Positions 43,501-53,439 of a stretch of DNA of 64,000 bases are shown in pieces. A program made the translations under genes and the position numbers. The notes beneath the pieces are model-generated. The model did not search any database. It saw only the letters and a program-made list of their open reading frames with translations, and had not been told where the DNA came from. Origin of the DNA: Ovis canadensis (Eukaryota; Chordata; Mammalia; Artiodactyla; Bovidae); NCBI RefSeq assembly GCF_042477335.2, contig NC_091247.1:3618501-3682500 (forward strand), read 5' to 3'. Each line of letters opens with the position of its first letter. Position 1 is the first letter of the stretch.

Positions 43501-46500
43501 CAAGACAAGGAAGTTGTATTGGGTTATATCCCAAAGCATAAAGCAGATCTTTCTGAGCGCAGTTAGCTCAGTTCAGTCGCTCAGTCGTGTCCGACTCTTT
43601 GCGACCCCATGAATGGCAGCACGCCAGGCCTCCCTGTCCATCACCATCTCCTGGAGTTCACCCAGACTCACGTCCATCGAGTCCGTGATGCCATCCAGCC
43701 ATCCTCTGTCCTCCCCTTCTCCTCCTGCCCCCAATCCCTCCCAGCATCAGAGTCTTTTCCAATGAGTCAACACTACGCATCAGGTGGCCAAAGTACTGGA
43801 GTTTCAGCTTTAGCATCATTCCTTCCAAAGAAATTCCAGGGTTGATCTCCTTCAGAATGTACTGGTTGGATCTCCCTGCAGTCCAAGGGACTCTCAAGAG
43901 TCCTCTCCAACATGACAGTTCAAACGCATCAATTCTTCGGCACTCAGCCTTCTTCACAGTCCAACTCTCACATCCATATATGACCACAGGAAAAACCATA
44001 GCCTTGACTAGACGGACCTTAGTCGGCAAAGTAATGTCTCTGCTTTTGAATATACTATCTAAGTTGACCATAACTTTTCTTCCAAAGAGTAAGCGTCTTT
44101 TAATTTCATGGATGCAATCACCATCTGCAGTGATTTTGGAGCCCAAAAAGATAAAGTCTGACACTGTTTCTACTGTTTCCCCATCTATTTCCCATGAAGT
44201 GATGGGACCAGATGCCATGATCTTCGTTTTCTGAATGTTGAGCTTTAAGCCAACTTTGTCACTCTCCTCTTTCACTGTCAAGAAGAGGCCTTTAGTTCCT
44301 CTTCACTTTCTGCCATAAGGGTGGTGTCATCTGCATATCTGAGCTTATTGATATTTCTCCCAGAAATCTTGATTCCAGCTTGTGTTTCTTCCAGTCCAGC
44401 ATTTCTCATGATGTACTCTGTATATAAGTTAAATAAGCAGGGTGACAATATACAGCCTTGACGTAATCCTTTTCCTATTTGGAACCAGTCTGTTGTTCCA
44501 TGTCCAGTTCTAACTGTTGCTTCCTGACCTACATACAGGTTTCTCAAGAGGCAGGTCAGGTGGTCTGGTATTCCCATCTCTGGAAGAATTTTCGACAGTT
44601 TATTGTGATCCACACAGTCAAAGGCTTTGGCACAGTCAATAAAGCAGAAATAGATGTTTTTCTGGAACACTCTTGCTTTTTCCATGATCCAGCGGATGTT
44701 GGCAATTTGATCTCTGGTTCCTCTGCCTTTTCTAAAACCAGCTTGAACATCAGGGAGTTCACGGATCACATATTGCTGAAGTCTGGCTTGGAGAATTTTG
44801 AGCATTACTTTACTAGCATGTGAGATGAGTGCAATTGTGCGGTAGTTTGAGCATTCTTTGGCATTGCCTTTCTTTGGGATTGGAATGAAAACTGACCTTT
44901 TCCAGTCCTGTGGCCACTGCTGAGTTTTCCAAATTTGCTGGCATATTGAGTGCAGCACTTTCACAGCATCATCTTTCAGGATTTGAAACAGCTCAACTGG
45001 AATGCCATCACCTCCACTAGCTTTGTTCTTAGTGATGCTTTCTAAGGCCCGCTTGACTTCGCATTCCAAGATGTCTGGTTCTAGATTAGTGATCACATCA
45101 TCATGACTATCTGGGTCATGAAGATCTTTTTTGTACAGTTCTTCTATGTATTCTTGCTGCCTCTTCTTAATATCTTCTGCTTCTGTTAGGTCCAGACCAT
45201 TTCTGTCCTTTATCAAGCCCATCTTTGCAGGAAATGTTCCCTTGGTATCTCTAATTTTCTTGAAGAGATCTCTAGTCTTTCCCATTGTGTTCTTTTCCTC
45301 TATTTCTTTGCATTGATCGCTGAAGAAGGCTTTCTTATCTCTTCTTGCTTTTCTTTGGAACTCTGCATTCAGATGCTTATATCTTTCCTTTTCTCCTTGG
45401 CTTTTCGCCTCTCTTCTTTTCACAGCTATTAGTAAGGCCTCCCCAGACAACCATTTTGCTTTTTTGCATTTCTTTTCCATGGGGATGGTCTTGATCCCTG
45501 TCTCCTGTACAATGTCACGAACCTCAGTCCATAGTTCATCAGGCACTCTATCTATCAGATCTAGGCCCTTAAATCTATTTCTCACTTCCACTGTATAATC
45601 ATAAGGGATTTGACTTACGTCATACCTGAATGGTCTAGTGGTTTTCCCTTCTTTCTTCAATTTAAGTCTGAATTTGGTAATAAGGAATTCATGATCTGAG
45701 CTACAGTCAGCTCCTGGTCTTGTTTTTGCTGACTGTATAGAGCTTCTCCATCTTTGGCTGCAAAGAATATAATCAATCTGATTTTGGTGTTGACCATCTG
45801 GTGATGTCCATGTGTAGAGTCTTCGTTTGTGTTGTTGGAAGAGGATGTTTGCTATGACCAGTGCATTTTCTTGGCAAAACTCTATGAGTCTTTGCCCTGC
45901 TTCATTCCGCATTCCAAGGCCAAATTTGCCTGTTACTCCAGGTGTTTCTTGACTTCCTACTTTTGCATTCCAGTCCCCTATAATGAAAAGGACATCTCTT
46001 TTGGGTGTTAGTTCTAAAAGATCTTGTAGGTCTTCATAAAACCGTTCAACTTCAGTTTCTTCAGCGTTACTTGTTGGGGCATAGATTTGGATAACTGTGA
46101 TATTGAATGGTTTGCCTTGGAGATGAACAGAGATCATTCTGTCATTTTTGAGATTGCATCCAAGTACTGCATTTCGGACTCTTTTGTTGACCATGATGGC
46201 TACTCCATTTCTTCTGAGGGATTCCTGCCCGCAGTAGTAGATATAATGGTCATCTGAGTTAAATTCACCCATGCCAGTCCATTTTAGTTCGCTGATTCCT
46301 AGAATGTCGATGTTCACTCTTGCCATCTCTTGTTTGACCGCTTCCAATTTGCCTTGATTCATGGACCTGACATTCCAGGTTCCTATGCAATATTGCTCTT
46401 TACAGCATCAGACCTTGCTTCTATCACCAGTCACATCCACAGCTGGGTATTGTTTTTGCTTTGGCTCCATCCCTTCGTTCTTTCTGTAGTTATTTCTCCT

Positions 46501-49500
46501 CTGATCTCCAACAGCATATTGGGCACCTAATGACCTGGGAGTTCCTCTTTTGGTATCCTGTCATTTTGCCTTTCCATACTGTTCATGGTGTTCTCAAGGC
46601 AAGAATACTGGAGTGGTTCGCCATTCCCTTCTCCAGTGGACCACATTCTGTCAGACCTCTCCACCATGACCCGCCCGTCTTGGGTTGCCCCGCAGGCATG
46701 GCTTGGTTTCACTGAGTTAGACGAGGCTGTGGTCCTAGTGTGATTAGACTGACTAGTTTTCTGTGAGTATGCTTTCAGTGTGTCTGCCCTCTGATGCCCT
46801 CTTGCAACACCTACCATCTTACTTGGGTTTCTCTTACCTTGGCGTGGGGTATCTCTTCACCGCTGCTCCAGCAAAGCGCAGCCACTGCTCCTTACCTTGG
46901 ACGAGGGGCATCTTCTTACCGCCACCGTTCCTGACCTTCAACGTGGTATAGCTCCTCTAGCCCTCCTGTGCCTGCACAGCCACCGCTCCTAGGGTTGCTC
47001 CTCCCAGCCACCGGCCCTGGCCTCGTGCTCGGGGTGGCTCCTCAAGGTCACTGCCCCTGGCCTCGGGCTCGAGGTGGCTTCTCCTGGCCGCCCCTGACCT
47101 CAGACACAGGGTAGCTCCTCTCAGCCGCGCTTAGTGAGCCGCCTCGCAGCCGCCTGCGCTTAGTGGGCCGCCTCGCAGCCGCCTGAGTGCACATTGATAT
47201 AAATAAGGGACTGAATTCACAAGTACACAGATGGCAGAGAAGAGACAACACCCCGTTCATAAGAATCCCAAGTAATTGGTGGAGACATTGCCCTCCAGGA
47301 GGCGGAATGCGTGGGCTGCCAGAGCGATTCCCTATAAAGGTTACAGGGTGGATTTTAAGTGAAGTCGCTCAGTAGTGTCCGACTCTTTGCAACCCCATGG
47401 ACCAGGCTTCTCCGTCCATGGAATTTTCCAGGTAGGAGTACTGGAGTGGGTTGCCATTTCCTTTTGCAGAGGATCTTCCCAACCCAGGCATGGAACCTGG
47501 GTCTCCCAACTTGCCGGCAGACACTTTACCATCTGAGCCACCCGGGAAGTCACTTGATAGCGAAGTGAAAGAGTCACTTGACAGCGGAGGAGCCTGAAAA
47601 CACGGGCCCAGCTGGGTGGTCAAGGTCCGTTAGGTGGGACAGGGTGTGATATGGTCTGCGAAATGCAGCCGAGAGGACCCCAAGCAGACGTGTGTCAGGT
47701 GGGTCAGGAGAGGATCCTGGCTACAGAAGAAGGGCTCTGGGGACAAGCTGAGGAAATCTGACGGAAGAGAGGAGTTGAGTTCATAATGGGGTCCCCCTGG
47801 CTTCACCAACAGCAACGGACGCCCGCTACAAACCCAAGCTGTCAGTGATGCGGGGGCTGGTGCAGGGGCGTCCAGGGACCATCTTCACAACGTCTGCTAT
47901 GAAATTGCTCTAAAAATAAAGTTCATTTTAAAAGGCGGGGACTCAACGTCCATCAACAGATGAATGGATAGAGAAGGTACGGTGCATGTATACAAAGGAA
48001 GACTACGTGTGTGGTTACTTTTCAGTCTTGTCTGACTCTTTGTGACACTTTGGACTGCAGCCCGCCAGGCTCCTCTGTCCGTGGGATTTTCCAGGCAGGA
48101 AAGTGGAGTGGGTTGCCATTTCCTTCTCCAAAGGAACATTACTCACCTGGGAAAAAGAAAACAAAATAATGCCATTTGCAGCAACATGGATGGAACTGGG
48201 GATTATCATACTGAATGAAGAAAGTCAGATATAGAATGGCAAATATCATGTGATGTCGCTTATATGGTGAATCTAAAAAAAAAAAAATGAACTTACTTGC
48301 AAAATGGAAACAGATTCACAGACTTAGAAAACAAATTTATGGTTACCAGGGAGGAAGGAGAAGGCAATGGCATCCCAGTCCAGTACTCTTGCCTGGAAAA
48401 TCCCATGGACGGGGGAGCCTGGTGGTCTGCAGTCCATGGGGTCGCTAGGAGTCGGACATGACTGAAGCAACTTAGCAGCAGCAGCAGCAGCAGCAGGGAG
48501 GAAGGGTCGGGGAGGAGGGACAGATTGGGAGACTGGAACTGACATGCACACATATAAAATAGGCAACCAACAAAGGTCTACTGTAGAGCACAGGGAATTC
48601 TGCTCAATATTCTGTAATAATCCGCAAAGGAAAAGAATTTGAAAAAGAATAGATACAGGTATGTGTCTAGTTGAATCACTTTGCTGTGTGCCTGAAACTA
48701 ACAGAACATTGTTAATCAACTCTATTCCAACATAAAAATGAATAAAAGGAAGGGAAGTAAAGAAAACTAAATTAATACTGCAAAATCAAGGCAGAGAAAA
48801 TTAACCCCAGCTTTGGTATCACGCCTTATATGTCTCTTGGTGCCATTTTCCCTCCAAGAGCGGACTGGGTGTCGAGACCACATCTTTGGAGCCATAGTGA
48901 TGGGCCCTCGTCTGCAGAAAGGAACGCACACCTGTCCACAGTGTGGATTTTGTCCCGTTGCCACAACTGTAAAATGATGCCTGACGCATAGTAGGTGTTC
49001 GGTCATCATATGGCTAAAAAGAGAGCACATAAATGGATCTGAATTCTAAAATAATTTTGCCATTTAAATTTTGCAACAGGTCTGTGTTCAAATTTAAAAC
49101 ATAAGTGATTTTTCCCATTGATCTGAAGGATCAATCATTTACTGGGAGGGCTGACAAATTCAGCAAATAAAAACACAGAATGCTCCGTTGCATTCAAATT
49201 TCTAATAGTGAACCATTTTTAGCCGTGATTCCCTACACGACACGTGGGACATAGTTACAAAAACATGTGCTGCTTCTCTTAAGCTCACAGTGAACGGCGG
49301 TCCTGCCGTTGCCAGGCAGACCCCCTCGGGAAGAGGCTTCTCTGCCAGCAAGAATCGCCACTGTGTGAAGATTCTACAGACTGGAGGGCAGAGTGGGCAG
49401 GAACCTGGAGGCTCCTATGACGGAAGAACCAGGAGGAAGAGGAAGCCGAACATGGACCTTCTTGGAGGCCACTGCTATCAGCTGCTATGGATTTCTTTGC

Positions 49501-52500
49501 TTCTTGGCTCCGAAATGTTTTGAACGCATGCACACCTACGTGTCAACTAGCTTGTGTGTGCCGTGTGTGTACAGATGTGAGAGTTGGACCATAAAGGTGG
49601 CTTTTGCATGCTCAGTCATTTCAGTCGCGTCCAAATCTTTGTGACCCCAGTGGACAGTAGCCCACCAGGCTCCTCTGTCCATGGGATTCTCCAGGCAAGA
49701 ATACTGGAGTGGGTTGCCGTGCTCTTCAGGGGATCTTCCAAATCCAGGGATCAAACCTGCATCTCTTCTGTCTTTTGAACTGGCAGGTGGGTTGTTTACC
49801 ACTAGTGCTAACTGGGAAGCCAAAGAAGGCTTTGTGAACGTGAAGTCGCTCAGTCGTGCCCGACTCTTTGCAACCCCATGGACTGTAGCCTACCAGGCTC
49901 CTCCGCCCATGGGATTTTCCAGGCAAGAATACTGGAATGGGTTGCCATTTCCTTCTCCAGGAGATCTTCCTGACCCAGGGATTGAACCTGGGTCTCCCAC
50001 ACTGTAGACAGACGCTTTACCATCTGAGCCACCAGGGAAGTCCTCAAAGAGGGCTTAGTGTCGAAGAATTGATATCTTCTAACTGTGGTGCTGGAGAAGA
50101 CTCTTGAGAGTCCCTTGGACTGCAAGGAGATCCAACCAGTCCATCCTAAAGGAAATCAACCCTGAATAGTCACTGGAAGGACTGATGCTGAAACTGAAGC
50201 TCCAATATTTTGGCCACCTGATGTGAAGAGCTGACTCACTGGAAAAGACCCAGATGCTGGGAAAGATTAAAGACAGGAGGAGAAGGGGACGACAGAGGAT
50301 GAGATGATTGGATGGCATCACTGATCTGATGGACATGAGTTTGAGCAAGCTCTGGGTGTTGGTGATGGACAGGGGAGCCTGCCTGCTATAGTCCATGGGG
50401 CTGCAAGAACTGGACACGACTGAGCGACTCTCTTCTGCCCTCTCTCAGTGCATTAGCTTCTGTGTACCATGGGTATAGGTGCAAGCGTTCTGACGCTGAT
50501 CCAGGAAGAGGCAGGACGCCGGAGTCTGGTCCCGCACCACTTGCTTCACCGGGCAGCAGACCTGGAGACGGGGGGGAGGGCGCCTCCAGTAGACAGTGGG
50601 TGAGGGACTGCCTTTTGTCTGGACACAGCTCTGACCTGCTGCTGATTTTCCTCCCTCCTTTCCCCAACCACACGCTCCTCCCTGCCTTCCTCCCTGGCCA
50701 CCCTCCCCTGCACATCTCTCCTTTCCAAACCCAGGAAGATGTCTCCTCCCCAGGTGGCTGTCCCTTGTCCCGAATCGGGGCTGGACGTGCCGCCTTCAGC
50801 ACTGCACTCCAAGCTCTGTGACTCCCCTTGGCACCGACCCCTGGGGCTTCTTTAGAGCCATCCCTCTGCCCCAGATGCCCTGGGGGGGGGTGGGGGCCAG
50901 GGCTGTGGGTCCACTGCTGTTGGACCAGCGCCTAACAGCACCTGCCACACTGCAAGGGCTCTGCAGATAATTGTTGACTGAATGCTTGACTCATAATAAC
51001 TTGGTTTTCCCTTCACATCCAGGAAAAATCAAGAAGAGCTTCAGCTCTCAGACTGGTTCAGCCCCAGGTAAAGATGAAAATGTCTGCATGTGAACGCATA
51101 CACACACACCCATGCACACATGCACGGCACAGGCACACACACTTGCACACGTGCACACAGACAAAGACACACAGGAACTCAATCTGCAGTAATTAGGTTT
51201 TTTCTTTTTCCCTAATCACCAAATTACAGCCATCCTGGGTGGTTCCCAGTCGCTGGAGTTCATGCTGACCTGCTCCGCTTGTTGGAAGCTTCCTGATTTA
51301 TTGAAAATTCTATGAACGGCTTCTCCTGATTTTGGCCTCAGCTCTCGGGGAAGAGTCCTGTCCCCTGTTCTGATTCTGGGCTATCTTGCTTCCTGATTAC
51401 CTGTCATTATCTGTTAGCCAATTCCCTCTTGGTTTTATATTGTTTAGCTGTGGCTCTTGCCAGGAACACTCCAGTGACTAACTTTGTATATATTAATATA
51501 CATTCTAACATTGTTCATCTGAGTTCATCTGTGTTCATCGGTGGGGTAAATTCCCAAAAGAGTCATTAAGTCAAACAGGGCAGATATTTAAATTTTTGTT
51601 TACATTATGCCTCTTTAAGAATTGAAAAAATTTTTTCTATAACATGCTCATGGCCCAGACCACAGGAGCACCCAAAAAGGTGTCCGGCACCCAAACAGGG
51701 ACTCGATAAGCATTACCCGTTATCACTGGTGCAGCCTCTGCTGCTGTCATTTGAAGGTACCTGTTCCACCGGTTTCTGTTTTGTTCAACAGAGAACGCCC
51801 CGATGTGATCACGACCACGAGCTGGCTTGCTCCCGTTGTCTGGGAAGGCACTTTCAGCAGAAAGGCGCTGGAAAAACACTACAGAAAGCAGAATCTCACA
51901 ACGGGCTTGGCCGTCTTCGTTTCTGGCAGGTAGGGGTCGCCAAGCCTGTGCCACACTTTATTTCGGAAAAACGCACACCACTATCCATGGACCCCCCGCC
52001 TCCAAAGGGCCACTCACCGGCCTCTGTAGCCACTGTTTGTGGACGGCCTGTGCAAAACAGGACATTGTTTTTCTCTCCTTCCTTGTTGTTATTCTTGTTC
52101 AGTCACCAAGTCCCGCCTGAGTCTTTGCAACCCCGTGGACTGTAGCCTGCCCGGCTCCTGTGTGCATAGGATTTCCCAGGCAAGAATACTGGAGTGGGTT
52201 GCCATTTCCTTCTCTGGGAAATCTTCCCGACTAGGGATCGAACCTGAGTCTCCCGCATTGCAGGCAGATTCTTTACCGCGGGAGCCCCCTGTGAAGTCCT
52301 CCTCCTCCCTTAGCTGGATCATTAATAGCACTTGGCTGTCTTTCCACTAATATCCAGTTAGCTCTCACACTCTTTTTCCAACAGTCGTTCCAAAACTTCA
52401 GAGGCTTTTCTCAGACTCCCCAGCCCACTACCTCCCTCTTTTGTAACCACTGCAGCTGAAATGCAGACCTGACCTCCTGCCCTCCTCCCTGGGAATTCTG

Positions 52501-53271
52501 CAGCGTCGACTTGACGCCTCCCATGTGGATAGTGTTTGGTGATGCCCTTCCAAAAACGTTTAGGGAGGCGAACGTCCTCCTCTGTGCTGTGTGTTTCTCA
52601 GGCTTGCAGATCAGTACCTGGAGCTGTTCTTGCACTCGGCGAATAAGTACTTCCTGAATGGCTACCGAGTGATTTTCTACATTATGGTGGACACCTTTGT
52701 CAAGCTGCCCCAGATCAAGTGGGGGCCCCTCCGACAGTTCAAAGTGTTCATCGTCACCGAGGACAGCTGGCAGGACAACGTCGACCTCGTGCGCATGAAG
52801 AGCTTGGCCAAGCACATCATCTGGGACATCCAGGACGAGGTCGACTTCCTTTTCAGCATGACCGTCACCCAGATCTTCCAGAACAATGTGGGCCTGGAGG
52901 TCCTGGGCGAGCTGGTGGCTCAGCTCCATGCCTGGTGGTACTTCAAGGACCGTGCGAGCTTCCCCTACGAGAGGAGGCCCAAGTCGGCAGCTTGCATCCC
53001 GTTTGGCCAGGGCGATTTCTACTATGATGGTGCATTCGTGGGCGGCACTCCCCTGGAGCTCCTGAACCTCGTGGAGGAGTACCTGAACGGCATCATCCAC
53101 GACCTCAGATTCAGGTTGAACAGCACCTACGAGAAACACCTCAACAAATACTTTTTCCTCCGGAAGCCCACCAAGCTCTTATCCCCAGAGTACAACTGGG
53201 ACGCCAGCTTCTACCCGCCGCCCCAGGTGCAGTACGTCAAGGTGGCCCAGCAGTCCGAAAGGAGACACTGA
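40522..53271 (+). CDS. GLT6D1: GLT6D1, GT6-family glycosyltransferase-like protein
   Basis: GLT6D1 belongs to family GT6, with the ABO transferases and alpha-1,3-galactosyltransferase, which are Golgi type II membrane enzymes. Coding exons are 40,528-40,601 (after an acceptor at 40,521, so a 5' noncoding exon exists upstream), 51,023-51,067, 51,792-51,929 and 52,602-53,271; they join in phase into 308 residues. [17 protein letters not shown] at 4-20 is the membrane anchor. [15 protein letters not shown], then APVVWEGTF (53-61), [33 protein letters not shown] (209-227) and HLNKYF...SPEYNWD (265-286) are GT6 landmarks, and Glu264 matches the catalytic glutamate position. Sequons lie at Asn74 and Asn259. 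The DXD metal-binding motif, expected in FLFSM-x-x-x-Q, is TVT at 173-175. Human GLT6D1 also lacks it, so the fold is kept while metal-dependent transfer is doubtful. The 138-bp and 670-bp last exons are GT6-typical. Confidence 0.93.
40905..41112 (-). repeat. CHR-type tRNA-Glu SINE with target-site duplication
   Basis: TTTATTTGGTCACGCTGGGT, TTGCGACATGCAAACCCTTA, CCTGGGATCAAACCCAGGCC and CACTGGACCACCAGGAAAGT are the element in reverse complement. It is flanked by GGGATAAC on the left (40,894) and right (41,113), a likely target-site duplication. Confidence 0.88.
41625..41740 (+). repeat. Bov-tA SINE, 5' half only
   Basis: Starts GGGCTTCCCTGGTGGCTCAG and stops after CTACCCACTTCAGTGTTCTT, where a second, fuller copy begins. 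The head would fold like a tRNA with a GCA anticodon. Confidence 0.92.
41741..41937 (+). repeat. Bov-tA SINE, complete
   Basis: A second GGGCTTCCCTGGTGGCTCAG head directly follows the first half-copy and runs to ACTGAACAACTTTCACTTTC. The tandem pair arose either by insertion into the A-poor middle of the first copy or by unequal exchange. Confidence 0.93.
42717..42943 (-). repeat. BovB 3'-end fragment
   Basis: Reverse-complement BovB 3' end: GTTGCTCAGTCATGTCTGAT, GTTGGTGATGCCATCCAAGC, CCCAGCATCAGGATCTTTTC. About 600 bases left of the large BovB and in the same orientation. Confidence 0.9.
43658..44281 (-). CDS. BovB ORF, C-terminal part after a frame break
   Basis: Encodes [20 protein letters not shown] onward through [32 protein letters not shown] and [20 protein letters not shown], the known region C-terminal to the BovB reverse transcriptase. 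It overlaps the end of the main open frame by four bases in another frame, so a single small indel near 44,280 separates them. A second short deletion near 43,700 takes it out of frame before the normal BovB end. Confidence 0.85.
   Translation of the reverse strand: MTVKEESDKVGLKLNIQKTKIMASGPITSWEIDGETVETVSDFIFLGSKITADGDCIHEIKRRLLFGRKVMVNLDSIFKSRDITLPTKVRLVKAMVFPVVIYGCESWTVKKAECRRIDAFELSCWRGLLRVPWTAGRSNQYILKEINPGISLEGMMLKLKLQYFGHLMRSVDSLEKTLMLGGIGGRRRRGGQRMAGWHHGLDGRESG
44278..46362 (-). CDS. BovB endonuclease-reverse transcriptase ORF
   Basis: This 694-codon frame is the enzyme of a non-LTR retrotransposon. Residues 1-240 are an apurinic-type endonuclease: [54 protein letters not shown] linker rich in K, R and E follows. 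The reverse transcriptase covers about 400-690: [68 protein letters not shown] and the catalytic RYADD near the end. The first methionine shown aligns with MNQGKLE in the family. Because the C-terminal part lies in another frame, the protein is probably not functional as it stands, though catalytic boxes are intact. Confidence 0.92.
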   Translation of the reverse strand: MNQGKLEAVKQEMARVNIDILGISELKWTGMGEFNSDDHYIYYCGQESLRRNGVAIMVNKRVRNAVLGCNLKNDRMISVHLQGKPFNITVIQIYAPTSNAEETEVERFYEDLQDLLELTPKRDVLFIIGDWNAKVGSQETPGVTGKFGLGMRNEAGQRLIEFCQENALVIANILFQQHKRRLYTWTSPDGQHQNQIDYILCSQRWRSSIQSAKTRPGADCSSDHEFLITKFRLKLKKEGKTTRPFRYDVSQIPYDYTVEVRNRFKGLDLIDRVPDELWTEVRDIVQETGIKTIPMEKKCKKAKWLSGEALLIAVKRREAKSQGEKERYKHLNAEFQRKARRDKKAFFSDQCKEIEEKNTMGKTRDLFKKIRDTKGTFPAKMGLIKDRNGLDLTEAEDIKKRQQEYIEELYKKDLHDPDSHDDVITNLEPDILECEVKRALESITKNKASGGDGIPVELFQILKDDAVKVLHSICQQIWKTQQWPQDWKRSVFIPIPKKGNAKECSNYRTIALISHASKVMLKILQARLQQYVIRELPDVQAGFRKGRGTRDQIANIRWIMEKARVFQKNIYFCFIDCAKAFDCVDHNKLSKILPEMGIPDHLTCLLRNLYVGQEATVRTGHGTTDWFQIGKGLRQGCILSPCLFNLYTEYIMRNAGLEETQAGIKISGRNINKLRYADDTTLMAESEEELKASS
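46363..47182 (-). other. BovB 5' region
   Basis: Upstream of the BovB frame on the minus strand lie 820 bases of family 5' sequence. Toward 46,940-47,180 it becomes GC-rich with repeated GGCTCCTC/CAGCCACCG and CCGCCTCGCAGCCGCCTG units on the plus strand (two copies at 47,140-47,185), probably the internal promoter end. Confidence 0.7.
47358..47551 (-). repeat. Bov-tA SINE
   Basis: Complete reverse-complement copy from AGTCGCTCAGTAGTGTCCGA through CCATGGAATTTTCCAGGTAG to the tRNA-like head complement TTTACCATCTGAGCCACCCG. Confidence 0.93.
48010..48130 (-). repeat. Bov-tA/BOV-A2 SINE fragment
   Basis: Reverse-complement SINE 3' half (TCTTGTCTGACTCTTTGTGA, CTCTGTCCGTGGGATTTTCC, GGGTTGCCATTTCCTTCTCC), inserted in the L1 3' end. 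Confidence 0.9.
48357..48497 (+). repeat. BOV-A2 SINE with AGC microsatellite tail
   Basis: Begins GGAGAAGGCAATGGCATCCC, contains CCATGGGGTCGCTAGGAGTC and ends in seven GCA repeats (48,477-48,497), the usual BOV-A2 tail. Confidence 0.92.
49598..49820 (-). repeat. Bov-tA SINE
   Basis: Complete reverse-complement copy: CATTTCAGTCGCGTCCAAAT, CCACCAGGCTCCTCTGTCCA, GGGATCAAACCTGCATCTCT, GTTTACCACTAGTGCTAACT. Confidence 0.92.
49838..50044 (-). repeat. Bov-tA SINE
   Basis: A second complete reverse-complement copy directly follows (GTGAAGTCGCTCAGTCGTGC to TTTACCATCTGAGCCACCAG), in the same orientation as the first. Confidence 0.93.
50086..50432 (+). repeat. BovB 3'-end fragment
   Basis: Sense BovB 3' sequence from TGCTGGAGAAGACTCTTGAG through CAATATTTTGGCCACCTGAT to TGGACACGACTGAGCGACTC; the usual final CTGAACTGA repeat is absent. 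Confidence 0.92.
51094..51172. repeat. CA-rich microsatellite in GLT6D1 intron 2
   Basis: Impure CACACA/TGCACA alternation 27 bases after the 45-bp coding exon. Confidence 0.75.
52095..52300 (-). repeat. Bov-tA SINE in GLT6D1 intron 3
   Basis: Complete reverse-complement copy (TTGTTCAGTCACCAAGTCCC, GCCCGGCTCCTGTGTGCATA, GGGATCGAACCTGAGTCTCC) ending 300 bases before the main catalytic-domain exon. Confidence 0.92.
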
Positions 53272-53429
53272 CTCCCTGGGACCACAGGCCCTGCCAGCAG
53301 TGGTTCCCCCGGAAGGTGGGGTCTCTTCATACGTCCCAGGTTTGAGAGATACAGACGTTTATACTCACCCACAGGGCATTTTCCTCCCTGTCGTTTTGAG
53401 CCATCCAATTTGGCCACTGCGGGATAAAG

Positions 53430-53435
53430 AATAAA
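53430..53435 (+). terminator. GLT6D1: GLT6D1 poly(A) signal
   Basis: AATAAA lies 159 bases after the GLT6D1 stop codon, followed by a GT-rich GGTTGTTTATTGAATGTTTA stretch, a typical cleavage context. Confidence 0.8.
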
Positions 53436-53439
53436 AGGT

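Larger units (their letters stand above)
43562..47182 (-). mobile_element. BovB LINE (RTE clade), nearly full length
   Basis: The element reads on the minus strand from a GC-rich 5' region near 47,180 to the hallmark CAGTTCAGTC end (complement) at 43,565. It holds an open frame of 694 codons (endonuclease and reverse transcriptase) and a second piece for the C-terminus. CTGAGCGCA at 43,553-43,561 and CTGAGTGCA at 47,183-47,191 are a possible target-site duplication with one mismatch. At about 3.6 kb it is close to full BovB length and low in divergence, so fairly young. It sits antisense in GLT6D1 intron 1. Confidence 0.9.
47935..48755 (+). repeat. Ruminant L1 3' end, sense, with two nested SINEs
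   Basis: Sense L1 3' UTR: GTCCATCAACAGATGAATGG, then GCAGCAACATGGATGGAACT, AAAGTCAGATATAGAATGGC, ACTGTAGAGCACAGGGAATT, CTTTGCTGTGTGCCTGAAAC and a tail near AAAAATGAATAAAAGG. Split by SINEs at 48,010-48,130 and 48,357-48,497. Confidence 0.88.
40602..51022 (+). other. GLT6D1: GLT6D1 intron 1
   Basis: A 10.4-kb intron made largely of repeats: a CHR SINE (40,905), L1 pieces (41,400 and 47,935), Bov-tA SINEs, BovB fragments and an almost complete BovB (43,562-47,182). Between repeats, 49,020-49,600 and 50,440-51,020 are unique-looking with no exon recognised. Confidence 0.75.

Noticed and set aside
47140-47185. CRISPR-like or satellite array from the CCGCCTCGCAGCCGCC repeats
   Set aside because: There are only two copies, inside the 5' end of a BovB LINE in a mammalian genome.
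52411-53139. A 242-codon minus-strand open frame
   Set aside because: It is the exact antisense of the GLT6D1 catalytic exon.
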